Below are positions 13,962 to 21,236 of a stretch of DNA of 30,106 nt, piece by piece (the stretch's first letter is position 1; the number at the start of each line of letters is the position of its first letter). The position numbers and the translations under genes were made by a program. The notes under the pieces are model-generated. The model saw nothing but the letters and a program-made list of their open reading frames with translations, searched no databases and was not told the DNA's origin. The DNA is taken from NCBI GenBank assembly GCA_046052275.1, contig JBJOMQ010000011.1, positions 1-30,106 on the forward strand. Direction: 5' to 3'. This DNA comes from UBA668 sp046052275 (GTDB taxonomy: Bacteria > Actinomycetota > Acidimicrobiia > Acidimicrobiales > Ilumatobacteraceae).

Positions 13962-15340
13962 GCACCTCCGATCCCACGCTGTGGCCGGCACTCGAGCAGG
14001 CTCGCGCCATCGCCGAGCGGCGACTCGGCAGCGTCGAACTGCTCGAGCTGGTCCTGGCCCGTATCGAGTCGGTCGGCCCGCGGGTGAACGCCGTCTGCAC
14101 CCTCGAGCTCGACCGGGCACGCGCTGAAGCACGCGCTGCCGACGACGCCGTGGTCCGCGGTGAGACGCGTGGCCCGCTGCACGGACTTCCGATGACGGTG
14201 AAGGATGCCATTGCGACGGCAGGCATCCGGTCGACGGGCGGCGCAGTGGCGCTCCGCGATCACGTGCCCTCGGTGGACGCCGAGTCGGTCGCCCGACTCC
14301 GTGCGGCCGGTGCCGTGGTGTTCGGCAAGACCAACCTGCCGGAGTGGTCCGGCGACTGGCAGAGCTTCAACCAGATGTTCGGCACCACGTGCAATCCGTG
14401 GGATACCACCCGAACTGCCGGGGGATCAAGCGGTGGGGCAGCAGCGGCGGTGGCCACCGGCATGTCGAGCGTCGAGCTCGGTACCGACATCGGAGGCTCG
14501 GTGCGCGTGCCGTCGGCGTTCTGCGGTGTGTTCGGGCACAAGCCGACCCACGGTGTGATCCCCACGCTCGGCTACCTCGATGAGCCGCACGGCGGTGACG
14601 TCGAGGGCGACATCAATACGTTCGGCCCGATCGCGCGAAGCGCCGCCGACCTCGCGGCGATGCTCGACGTGCTGGCGGGTCCGTGTGCCGCCGATGCCGT
14701 CGCCTGGCGGCTCGACCTGCCGAAGACGGTGCCGTCGACGCTACGCGGCCTGCGCGTCGGTGCATGGATCGACGACTCGCTCGTGCCGATCGACAGCGAG
14801 ATGGCGGCGGTGCTGCACGCTGCGGTCGATTCGCTGCGCGCCCACGGCGCGGCCGTGGTCGGCATCTCCGGTCCGGCAGTCGACGTGCAGCGCGCATGGC
14901 GTACCGGCGTCCGCCTGATCGGCTCGGCGGTATCGGTCAGCGACCAGGACGACCGTGGCCCGTCGCACCGTGCGTGGCTCTTCCTCGACCGCGAGCGGGC
15001 GCGACTGCGTGCAGCGTGGTCGGCGGTGTTCGACGACGTCGACGTGGTGGTATGCCCGGTCACGTCGACGGTCGCGTTCGCCCACCTGCAGGACGGCTAC
15101 TGGGGGGATCGCGTCATTCGCATCGGCGAGAGCGAGCGCCCGTATCTCGAACTCGAGGCATGGCCGGCCATCGTGGGGGCGGCATACCTGCCGAGCACGT
15201 CCGTTCCCGTGGGCTTCACCGCGGCCGGCCTGCCGGTCGGAGCGCAAGTCGTCGGCCCGTACCTGCACGACCATCGCACGATCGCAGTTGCCGGACTCGT
15301 GGCGGCCGCAACCGGCGGCTACGTGCCGCCGCCGCTGTGA
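13958..15340 (+). CDS. amidase signature family protein (460 aa)
   Basis: Amidase-signature enzymes hydrolyse amides through a Ser-cisSer-Lys triad. Here the triad is Lys82 (MTVKDA), Ser157 (TAGGSSGGAAAAVA) and Ser181 (GTDIGGSVRVPSAFCGVFGHKP). The Asn-Pro-Trp motif (CNPWDTTRTAGG) and the C-terminal LPVGAQVVGPYLHDH are also typical. Length is normal for stand-alone amidases. The substrate cannot be assigned; GatA is unlikely because there are no gatB or gatC neighbours and the loops differ. ATG 13958 gives the family-like N-terminus. Upstream in-frame codons cover the divergent promoter. Translation is coupled to the 10-codon leader by an ATGA overlap. Confidence 0.93.
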   Translation: MSTSDPTLWPALEQARAIAERRLGSVELLELVLARIESVGPRVNAVCTLELDRARAEARAADDAVVRGETRGPLHGLPMTVKDAIATAGIRSTGGAVALRDHVPSVDAESVARLRAAGAVVFGKTNLPEWSGDWQSFNQMFGTTCNPWDTTRTAGGSSGGAAAAVATGMSSVELGTDIGGSVRVPSAFCGVFGHKPTHGVIPTLGYLDEPHGGDVEGDINTFGPIARSAADLAAMLDVLAGPCAADAVAWRLDLPKTVPSTLRGLRVGAWIDDSLVPIDSEMAAVLHAAVDSLRAHGAAVVGISGPAVDVQRAWRTGVRLIGSAVSVSDQDDRGPSHRAWLFLDRERARLRAAWSAVFDDVDVVVCPVTSTVAFAHLQDGYWGDRVIRIGESERPYLELEAWPAIVGAAYLPSTSVPVGFTAAGLPVGAQVVGPYLHDHRTIAVAGLVAAATGGYVPPPL

Positions 15341-15367
15341 CAGGCTGACGCGACACCACGTTGACGA

Positions 15368-15766
15368 TCAGGAGCTCACGACATCGAAGCCCAGCGCCAG
15401 GGCAACGGGGATCTGTGCGGCGTCGAACGTGACGAACGTGACCGGACGGGGCAGCCGGTCTGCAGCTGCGAGGTGCACGGCGTCAGCGATGCGCAGTGGC
15501 TGGTCGCGGAGCAGGTCGGCGGCGCGATCGAGGCACTGCTGGTCGACGGGAACCACCGCATAGCGGTCCCATTGGAGTCGGATCGCGTCCTCGAGGTCGG
15601 CGCGTACGACGGGTTCGTCGGTGAGCCTGCCGACGATGGCCAGCGCCTCGGTGAGGGCAAGGGCGCTCACGCAAGTGTCGGCTCCAAGCGCGTCGGCGGC
15701 CGTGCGTCTGCTCGGCGTGTCGACGTGGAGGGCGACCACAGCGCTGGTGTCGAAGAAGACCGTCAC
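15368..15766 (-). CDS. PIN-domain ribonuclease toxin (VapC-like, 132 aa)
   Basis: VapC-type PIN toxins cut specific RNAs with a cluster of acidic residues. The expected residues are Asp6 (FFDTSAVVAL), Glu40 (SALALTEAL), Asp95 (RIADAVHLAAA) and Asp115 (TFVTFDAAQI). Length is normal. The GTG at 15766 overlaps the antitoxin stop as GTGA, the usual coupled layout of toxin-antitoxin pairs. The toxin follows the antitoxin on the minus strand. The pair is convergent with the amidase gene. Confidence 0.92.
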   Translation of the reverse strand: MTVFFDTSAVVALHVDTPSRRTAADALGADTCVSALALTEALAIVGRLTDEPVVRADLEDAIRLQWDRYAVVPVDQQCLDRAADLLRDQPLRIADAVHLAAADRLPRPVTFVTFDAAQIPVALALGFDVVSS

Positions 15767-16032
15767 CCGCGCACGTCCCGGAGTGCGCGGTCGAGACGGG
15801 TGCCAGCCCACACCGGCAGTGGTTCGCCGAGGCGGGGCTCACTGCGGCGTCGGGGCGGCATCACTGCGCCGGTGGCGTAGAGGTCGTGCAGCGTCGGAGC
15901 AGCGGGTCCCGGTTCGACGGGGCCGAGCTGGGCGGCCGGCCGGCCGCCGATGGTGATGACCACGCGCTGGCCGGCTCCGGCGCGGCGGACGAGCGCGGCG
16001 AGGTCGGCACGGAGTTCACGGATGCCAGTCAT
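15763..16032 (-). CDS. Phd/YefM-type antitoxin (89 aa)
   Basis: The N-terminal half (MTGIRELRADLAALVRRAGA, then RVVITIGGRPAAQLGPV) is a Phd/YefM-like DNA-binding fold. It has the typical L-x-x-L-V-R-R-A helix and the I-x-x-x-G-R-P-A-A strand. The C-terminal part is Pro/Arg-rich and would wrap the toxin. ATG 16032 is chosen because a perfect palindromic operator covers the start and upstream -10 box; the alternative GTG 16050 would place codons in that operator. The protein would repress its own operon and neutralise the PIN toxin encoded by the overlapping gene. Confidence 0.9.
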   Translation of the reverse strand: MTGIRELRADLAALVRRAGAGQRVVITIGGRPAAQLGPVEPGPAAPTLHDLYATGAVMPPRRRSEPRLGEPLPVWAGTRLDRALRDVRG

Positions 16033-16052
16033 GTGTACACGAGCGTACACAT
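16031..16052. promoter_or_regulatory. toxin-antitoxin operator ATGTGTAC-N6-GTACACAT
   Basis: Perfect 8-bp arms flank a 6-bp spacer. The dyad overlaps the antitoxin start codon and encloses a -10 candidate, TACGCT, at 16042-16047 (minus strand), which ends 9 nt before the ATG. This is the expected place for autorepression by the antitoxin or the toxin-antitoxin complex. The acyl-CoA dehydrogenase gene starts 42 bp away in the other direction and might be affected as well. Confidence 0.65.
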
Positions 16053-16094
16053 CTCAACTGGACTGCGCTGCGGCCTGGCGCCAATGCTGTGGCC

Positions 16095-17210
16095 ATGAAC
16101 TTCGCCTTCACCGAGGAGCAGGAAGAGCTCCGCAAGACCGTCCGCCAGTTCCTCGACGCCAAGAGCAGCGAGGAAGCAGTGCGCGAGCAGATGGAGACCG
16201 ACACGGGCTTCGACCGTGCGGTGTGGTCGCAGATGGCCGAGCAGATGGGCCTGCAGGGGCTCCACATCCCCGAGCAGTACGGCGGCTCGGGCTTCGGCTA
16301 CGTCGAACTCGGCATCGTGCTCGAGGAGATGGGCCGCTCGCTGCTGTGCGCACCCTTCTTCTCGTCGGTGGTGCTCGCTGCCAATGCGCTGATCCACAGC
16401 GGCGACGAGGCTGCGAAGAAGGCCCACCTGCCCGGGATCGCGAGCGGGTCCACGGTGGCCACACTGGCCTTCACCGAGCCCAGCGGCAAGTGGGACGAGG
16501 CCGGCATCACCATGCAGGCCTCGGGCTCCGGGACCTCGTGGACACTCAGTGGCACGAAGATGTTCGTGATCGACGGACACACTGCCGATCTGGTCATCGT
16601 CGCTGCACGCACGCCGAAGGGGGTGAGCCTGTTCGCAGTCGACGGCGGGGCGAGCGGCCTCACCCGCACCGCGCTCAGCACGATGGACCAGACTCGCAAG
16701 CAGGCGCGTCTCGACTTTGCGAACACGCCTGCCTCCCTGATCGGTGCCGAGGGCGAGGGGTGGAAGGTGCTCTCTACGGTGCTCGACCTCGCAGCAGTCG
16801 GACTCGCTGCAGAGCAGGTCGGTGGCGCCCAGAAGGTGCTCGAGATGGCCGTCGAGTACGCCAAGGTGCGCGTGCAGTTCGGCCGCCCGATCGGATCGTT
16901 CCAGGCAATCAAGCACAAGTGCGCCGACATGCTGCTCGAGGTCGAGTCAGCCAAGAGCGCCGCGTACTACGGCATGTGGTGTGCCTCCGAGATGAACGAC
17001 GAACTGCCGTCGGTGGCATCGCTTGCCAAGGCGTACTGCAGCGAGGCCTACTTCCACGCCACAGCAGAGAACATCCAGATCCACGGCGGCATCGGCTTCA
17101 CGTGGGAGCACCCAGCGCACCTCTACTTCAAGCGTGCCAAGAGCAGCGAGCTGATGTTCGGCGACCCGACGTATCACCGCGAACTGCTCGCCCAGCGAAT
17201 CGGAATCTGA
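16095..17210 (+). CDS. acyl-CoA dehydrogenase family protein (371 aa)
   Basis: The protein belongs to the flavin-dependent acyl-CoA dehydrogenase family, which introduces a double bond into acyl-CoA substrates. The N-terminal helical domain starts MNFAFTEEQEELRKTVRQFL. The middle beta domain holds LAFTEPSGKWDEAGI and WTLSGTKMFVIDG. The C-terminal helical domain shows YAKVRVQFGRPIGSFQAIKH and the late motif IQIHGGIGFTWEHPAHLYFK. Length is normal. ATG 16095 fits the usual family N-terminus better than GTG 16089. AATGCT ends 6 nt before the ATG and is a weaker match to the local -10 pattern. The exact chain length or a steroid substrate cannot be told. Confidence 0.94.
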   Translation: MNFAFTEEQEELRKTVRQFLDAKSSEEAVREQMETDTGFDRAVWSQMAEQMGLQGLHIPEQYGGSGFGYVELGIVLEEMGRSLLCAPFFSSVVLAANALIHSGDEAAKKAHLPGIASGSTVATLAFTEPSGKWDEAGITMQASGSGTSWTLSGTKMFVIDGHTADLVIVAARTPKGVSLFAVDGGASGLTRTALSTMDQTRKQARLDFANTPASLIGAEGEGWKVLSTVLDLAAVGLAAEQVGGAQKVLEMAVEYAKVRVQFGRPIGSFQAIKHKCADMLLEVESAKSAAYYGMWCASEMNDELPSVASLAKAYCSEAYFHATAENIQIHGGIGFTWEHPAHLYFKRAKSSELMFGDPTYHRELLAQRIGI

Positions 17211-17232
17211 TCGGCGGCTCTGCCTTCGTGCC

Positions 17233-17685
17233 ATGCCTGCTGTGACGTGGATCTTCCTGGCGGTTTCGGCTGTCAGTGTGTTCGTGATCGCAGCCGTAGT
17301 CGTTGGCCGCGAGGCACATCGCCTTGACGCCGTGGCACCGAGGTCGGTCTACATGCCCGAGGAGGCGGCGGAGTTCGTCGCTGCGTACCTGCCCCTCGAT
17401 AGCCAGGCGCGCCTCACTCCCGATGAACTCGATGAGCTGCTCCGGTACCACATGCGCTGGCTGCACTCGAAGGGGCTGCAGCCGGCGAACGTGATCGATC
17501 GTCGGCAGGACATCGTCGCACCCGTCGTGATTGCCGAGGACACCGTCGTGGCATACCTGCTCGGCGAGGCCGAGCGAGCCGGACTCGCCATCATCGATGA
17601 TGTCGACGTCGTGAACGTCGTCACCGGGCATCTTGCGTACTTCGAGGCAATCGGCGCCGTCGGCCCGCCGGCGGACGAGGTCTGA
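17233..17685 (+). CDS. membrane-anchored hypothetical protein (150 aa)
   Basis: No named family recognised. One hydrophobic segment at about residues 5-25 anchors the protein. The cytosolic part begins with REAHRLDAVAPRSVYMPEEA, followed by a helix-rich segment with LTPDELDELLRYHMRWLHSKG. A C-terminal part has repeated hydrophobic strands (APVVIAEDTVVAYLLGEAER, IIDDVDVVNVVTGHLAYF). Even codon bias and amphipathic helices support a real gene. It follows the acyl-CoA dehydrogenase gene by 22 bp on the same strand, so co-transcription is likely. Confidence 0.75.
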   Translation: MPAVTWIFLAVSAVSVFVIAAVVVGREAHRLDAVAPRSVYMPEEAAEFVAAYLPLDSQARLTPDELDELLRYHMRWLHSKGLQPANVIDRRQDIVAPVVIAEDTVVAYLLGEAERAGLAIIDDVDVVNVVTGHLAYFEAIGAVGPPADEV

Positions 17686-17702
17686 CCGTCGGCCAATTCC
17701 CG

Positions 17703-18542
17703 TCAGTGGGCTCGCTGCAGCACCCCGCCGGGATTGAATGTCAGGAAGAACTTCTCGCCGATCGGGGCGACTGCGAAGTCGTCGCGACCAAGCAGGAACT
17801 CCTCGACCGCCTCTCCGGGTCCGGGCGGATGATCAGGCAGGACCGGGTTGCCGTGGATGTTCGTGTCCTCGACGATCAGATACGAGCCAACCGACACGAT
17901 GGGTGCGTAGGCATGCAGTTCGGCGAGCACGTGGTCTCTGGAGTGGTCGCTGTCGAGAATGACCAGGGTCGTGAGCCCTTCGCAGCGGGTAGCGAGACGT
18001 GCGACGAGCGCCGGGTCGACCGAGGACGACGTGATGTACTCGATCCGGGGATGATCAGGCCGACCGGGCTGCTCGGCGATGTCGATGGTGACGACACTGC
18101 CGTGACCGATCAAGTCGAGGATGCTGGCGAGGTAGAAGGCGCTCCCGCCGTACTTTGTGCCGCACTCGATGACGATGTCGGGTCGAACCTGCTGCAGCAG
18201 TTCCTGGTAGAGCCACAGGTCGAGGGGGCACTTCAGCGTCCGGACACCGAGCCACCAGGTGTCGCGCCACGTCCTTGCTCCGTAGTCGTAGTAGAGCTTG
18301 TGAAACCGGTCGATGAGCCACTGGGTGCCGTTGGCGGGCAGCGGGACGGGCTCGGGCGACTCGGCGAGCAGGCGGTCGATCGACGCCAGGTCGGGACCGC
18401 GTCGCGTGATCCGTCGGATCCAGCGGACAGCAGTGAACGCCCGCGATTCGACAGTGCTGCGAAACTCGGCTTCGAGCGCGAGACGCCGCGACTGCTCGGC
18501 TCTCGCAACTGCGTGGATGTCGATGGGAATTCCCCTTGCCAT
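17703..18542 (-). CDS. CmcI / rhamnosyl O-methyltransferase-like protein (279 aa)
   Basis: The sequence matches the cephalosporin-hydroxylase (CmcI) family, a Rossmann-fold, SAM-dependent group that includes sugar O-methyltransferases. Landmarks are DIVIECGTKYGGSAFYLASI (about 122-141), SVVTIDI, LVILDSDHSRDHVLAEL (about 193-209) and the metal/cofactor loop IVEDTNIHGNPVLP, then PGPGEAVEEFL. Enzymes of this family methylate deoxysugars or hydroxylate antibiotic cores. A sugar O-methyltransferase role would suit the nearby glycan genes but is inference. The gene is 25 bp downstream of the DinB-like gene on the same strand. AAGACT lies 6 nt before the ATG, a weak -10 match. Confidence 0.83.
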   Translation of the reverse strand: MARGIPIDIHAVARAEQSRRLALEAEFRSTVESRAFTAVRWIRRITRRGPDLASIDRLLAESPEPVPLPANGTQWLIDRFHKLYYDYGARTWRDTWWLGVRTLKCPLDLWLYQELLQQVRPDIVIECGTKYGGSAFYLASILDLIGHGSVVTIDIAEQPGRPDHPRIEYITSSSVDPALVARLATRCEGLTTLVILDSDHSRDHVLAELHAYAPIVSVGSYLIVEDTNIHGNPVLPDHPPGPGEAVEEFLLGRDDFAVAPIGEKFFLTFNPGGVLQRAH

Positions 18543-18567
18543 GCCCGGAGTCTTGCAGGTGGCGAGG

Positions 18568-19368
18568 TCAGATCATCATGTTCAGGTGCTGCAGCACGGT
18601 GGCTGCGTGCTGGGCGTCACCCGTGACATCTGCCGACACATCGGAGGGAAGGCGGCGTCCTGTCGCCAGCACGACGAAGGCCTCGACGTCGAGACGAATA
18701 TGGCACAGCGGCGGAGCCGATGGGCGATCGACAACGGCGGCGCGACCGGCGGTGACCTCGCAGGTGGTGGAGCGCTGCACGCCGCCGACGATCTCGAGCA
18801 CGACCGCCTGGCCCTCAGGCGTGGCGGCGCGTTTGCCGACGACCATTGGCACCGTCCGCAGCAGTCGGTCGACCGTGAGTTCGGCGGCCGGACCGGAGAG
18901 GTTCCCGGTCCTGCCGACCGCCCTCCGCATGTCCTGCTCGTGCACCCAGCAGTCGAGGACCCTCACGTGGAGGAAGTCAGCGACCGTCCCCGGCCCGACG
19001 GGGGTCATCGCCGGGGCGTCGAAGTAGGCGTCGTCAGCCGAGCGCAGTTGCTCGAGTCGCTCTGCTGCTGCCTGCTGCCACTCGCTGAACACGGTGGCGC
19101 CGGGCACGCTGCGTCGGACGTCGACCTCGTGCTCATTGTGCTCGCCGATGGGATTGCGCGTGTTCGACAGGTCAGCGGCGCGATGCTCGGTGGGAGCGTG
19201 CCCTGCCATCATTCGTTCGATTGCGACGAGATGCGACAGGTTGTCCTGCACGCTCCATCCGGGAAGGTCGGTCGCCGTCTTCCACTGTTCCTCGGTGAGC
19301 GTGGCGCACAGCGCGTCGATTGACGACCAGCACTGCTCAAGCGCTCTGATCGTGTCGATCGGGATCAT
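18568..19368 (-). CDS. DinB-like / mycothiol-dependent maleylpyruvate isomerase-type protein (266 aa)
   Basis: The N-terminal four-helix domain contains TATDLPGWSVQDNLSHLVAI, the hallmark of the actinobacterial TIGR03083/MDMPI family. A metal-ligand His lies at about 46 and a second D-x-x-x-H pattern at about 139-143 (VLDCWVHEQDMRRAVG). The C-terminal part resembles the SCP2-like domain of the same family. Members include the mycothiol-dependent maleylpyruvate isomerase, but most have unknown substrates. The ATG at 19368 is preceded by GAGGAG at normal spacing. It lies between the DsbA-like and CmcI-like genes in one direction with short gaps (38 and 25 bp). Confidence 0.87.
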   Translation of the reverse strand: MIPIDTIRALEQCWSSIDALCATLTEEQWKTATDLPGWSVQDNLSHLVAIERMMAGHAPTEHRAADLSNTRNPIGEHNEHEVDVRRSVPGATVFSEWQQAAAERLEQLRSADDAYFDAPAMTPVGPGTVADFLHVRVLDCWVHEQDMRRAVGRTGNLSGPAAELTVDRLLRTVPMVVGKRAATPEGQAVVLEIVGGVQRSTTCEVTAGRAAVVDRPSAPPLCHIRLDVEAFVVLATGRRLPSDVSADVTGDAQHAATVLQHLNMMI

Positions 19369-19406
19369 GGTTGCACTCCTCTTCTAGTGCTCTCGGCGGT
19401 TGACGA

Positions 19407-20102
19407 TCATGGGGCCGGCCGTTGCACCGTCTGCCACTCGCGTGCGGCGAGGTACGGCGTGAAGTGCTGTGCGATGCTGGCCATGTCGGCGTCGGTCTTG
19501 GGCGTCTTCATCTCGAAGAGTCCTGGGATGGCGGCATACGTGACGGTGAGGTCCCAGAGCGCGCGGGCCTCGGCTCCATCAGGAGCCGGCACCACGACGG
19601 GTCCGAACACTGGGCGCCCGCCGTCGATCACGATGATCGGCACCCCGAAGCCGCCGAGCATGGCGACGGCCTCCTCGTGGTCGGCGCGCACATCGTCGTG
19701 GGTGCTGTGATCGGCGAGCGCATCGTCCCATGCGTTGGCCGGCGCACCGATGCTGGCGAGCAGCGACGTGGCGACGTCCCTGTCGTAGAAGCGGAGCCCT
19801 CGCTCATGCAGCGCCTCACCAGCGGCGGCGTACCAGCGGTCGCAGAGCTCCATGTCACGGCGGCGGAGCCATGCGGCGACCCGCATCGGAGTCCATCCGT
19901 AGGCGATCGGACGCTCCCATGGATGGCGCTTCCCCTCGGGGCGGTTGACCTCCTCGAGCGAGAAGAACCGCCAGTGGATGTCGAGGGGAATCGCGGCGCG
20001 TACCCGGCGGATCCAGACCGAGGTCTGGTAGGCCCACGGGCACATCGGGTCGAACCAGAAGTCGACCCTCGCGGCCTTGGCGGATGGTGCAGTCGCCGTC
20101 AT
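19407..20102 (-). CDS. DsbA-family protein with single-cysteine CPWA motif (231 aa)
   Basis: The protein resembles the DsbA/FrnE-like group that includes mycothiol-linked Rv2466c-type oxidoreductases. The start of the thioredoxin fold reads VDFWFDPMCPWAYQTSVWI, with Cys21-Pro-Trp-Ala24 where classical members have CxxC. The helical insert and the late cis-Pro region (GGFGVPIIVIDGGRPVFGP) are intact. A single active-site cysteine can still form a mixed disulfide with mycothiol, which is inference. The second Cys (CDRWY, about residue 87) lies outside the motif. ATG 20102 is the likely start; CAGGAT ends 6 nt upstream, a weak -10 match. It is divergent from the 74-residue gene. Confidence 0.85.
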   Translation of the reverse strand: MTATAPSAKAARVDFWFDPMCPWAYQTSVWIRRVRAAIPLDIHWRFFSLEEVNRPEGKRHPWERPIAYGWTPMRVAAWLRRRDMELCDRWYAAAGEALHERGLRFYDRDVATSLLASIGAPANAWDDALADHSTHDDVRADHEEAVAMLGGFGVPIIVIDGGRPVFGPVVVPAPDGAEARALWDLTVTYAAIPGLFEMKTPKTDADMASIAQHFTPYLAAREWQTVQRPAP

Positions 20103-20164
20103 GGTGCGATCCTGCCACGCTCGCCGGTGCTGTCGGGCAGACTCGGTTGGACACCCCGGCGGAC

Positions 20165-20170
20165 TATCGT
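20165..20170 (+). promoter_or_regulatory. -10 box TATCGT for the 74-residue gene
   Basis: TATCGT ends 7 nt before ATG 20178, matching the local leaderless pattern. TTGGAC at 20147-20152 is too close to serve as a standard -35. Confidence 0.45.
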
Positions 20171-20177
20171 GCCCCTC

Positions 20178-20402
20178 ATGGAACGCCCGTCACGCTTTGA
20201 GCACACCCGCTTCCTTGGCGACAAGCGCACACAGCTGGTCTTCGATCTCGATACCTGGAATGAGCCGGCCGTGATCGACGAGATCGTCGAGAGCGACGCC
20301 GGGCTGTGCTTCGGGCCTGACACGCTTCCAGAGGCACGCAATCGCGGGTACACGCTGGCCGAGCCCGGGATGCGTCGCCGGCGCAGGCTGCCGCGTTCCT
20401 GA
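20178..20402 (+). CDS. small conserved-looking hypothetical protein (74 aa)
   Basis: No function assigned. The protein has an ordered central part (FEHTRFLGDKRTQLVFDLDT, then FGPDTLPEARNRGYTLAEPG) and a basic C-terminus MRRRRRLPRS. I recall similar short actinobacterial proteins carrying G-D-K-R-T and F-G-P-D-T-L-x-E-A-R-N-R-G-Y, but I cannot confirm this without a search. The start is supported by the TATCGT box 7 nt upstream. Its stop codon directly abuts the stop of the opposite gene, making the sequence TGATCA. There is no signal peptide or membrane segment. Confidence 0.7.
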   Translation: MERPSRFEHTRFLGDKRTQLVFDLDTWNEPAVIDEIVESDAGLCFGPDTLPEARNRGYTLAEPGMRRRRRLPRS

Positions 20403-21236
20403 TCAGTGCCGCAGCCGTAGCAGACGGAGGATGCGCCCGGCGGTGCGTCTGCCGAGGCGTGCGAAGCGGCCGGGCATCGAGCCCCACCGCACCATCCTGC
20501 TGCGCGACAGGCTCACGAAGTCGCGTCGGACCTGCTCGAGCGCAGCGAGGTCGGCGTCGCGGACGGCGATGATCTGGCGGATTTGCAGCTCGGCGGCGGC
20601 TTCCTCTGCCAGCACGTTTGCCTCGAGCTCGCTGGCTGCTGACCTGTCGACATGACGGGGTATCTCGATTCGGGCTACGAAGCGGTGCGCTGTCGAGTTC
20701 GGGTCGAGGCTGAGCAGAGGGGCAACCCGCGAGGTCACCGCGCCCCGATCTGGTGACGGCGGTCGGGATCCGGCAGCCGACGCAACCCTTCCGAACGCCC
20801 TGACCTCGGCGCCCTCGTCGCGCGCAAGTGAGAAGAGTGATCGGCGCGTGAGGCCACCCTCGGCGGGGGGCGTTCCCTCCAGCAGCGCAAGCCTGGCCTC
20901 GCGCGACGCGGCATTGGCCACGGATACGACGACGGCCCCACTCGCCGACAGCAGCAGAGCGGCCCGCAGCGCAGCGCGAGGACCGGCGGCTCTGAGCGCA
21001 TCGTCACCGAGTGCGACGGCGTCGGGTCGGTGTCCTGTCTCCTCATCGGCAACGGGGAGGCTCGCTCTCACCAGTACCTCGTGCCCGCGCTGTTCAAGGG
21101 CGGCGGTGAGATCGGCGAGGTCGGTGCCGACGACGAGCACGCGCCTGCTGTCGGCGACCCATCGGCATAGGCAGCCGACCTCCTCGGCCGGCTCGAGGCT
21201 GAGCGGGTCGACACTGGATCTATCGTCAGCTGTCAC
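20403..21236 (-). CDS. degenerate SAM-methyltransferase-like protein with C-terminal helical tail (277 aa)
   Basis: The N-terminal 150 residues follow the layout of class I methyltransferases. These are a Rossmann strand RVLVVGTDLADLTAALEQRG, an acidic strand DAVALGDDAL, ALRAALLLSASGAVVVSVAN and GGLTRRSLFSLARDEG. The glycine-rich SAM loop is poor (VGTDLAD in place of GxGxG), so activity is doubtful. Residues about 200-250 form a charged helical, possibly coiled-coil segment, followed by a basic tail RRTAGRILRLLRLRH. The GTG start at 21236 overlaps the glycosyltransferase stop by 11 bp, and it is the last gene of that operon. It may assist a glycan-modifying complex, which is inference. Confidence 0.72.
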   Translation of the reverse strand: MTADDRSSVDPLSLEPAEEVGCLCRWVADSRRVLVVGTDLADLTAALEQRGHEVLVRASLPVADEETGHRPDAVALGDDALRAAGPRAALRAALLLSASGAVVVSVANAASREARLALLEGTPPAEGGLTRRSLFSLARDEGAEVRAFGRVASAAGSRPPSPDRGAVTSRVAPLLSLDPNSTAHRFVARIEIPRHVDRSAASELEANVLAEEAAAELQIRQIIAVRDADLAALEQVRRDFVSLSRSRMVRWGSMPGRFARLGRRTAGRILRLLRLRH

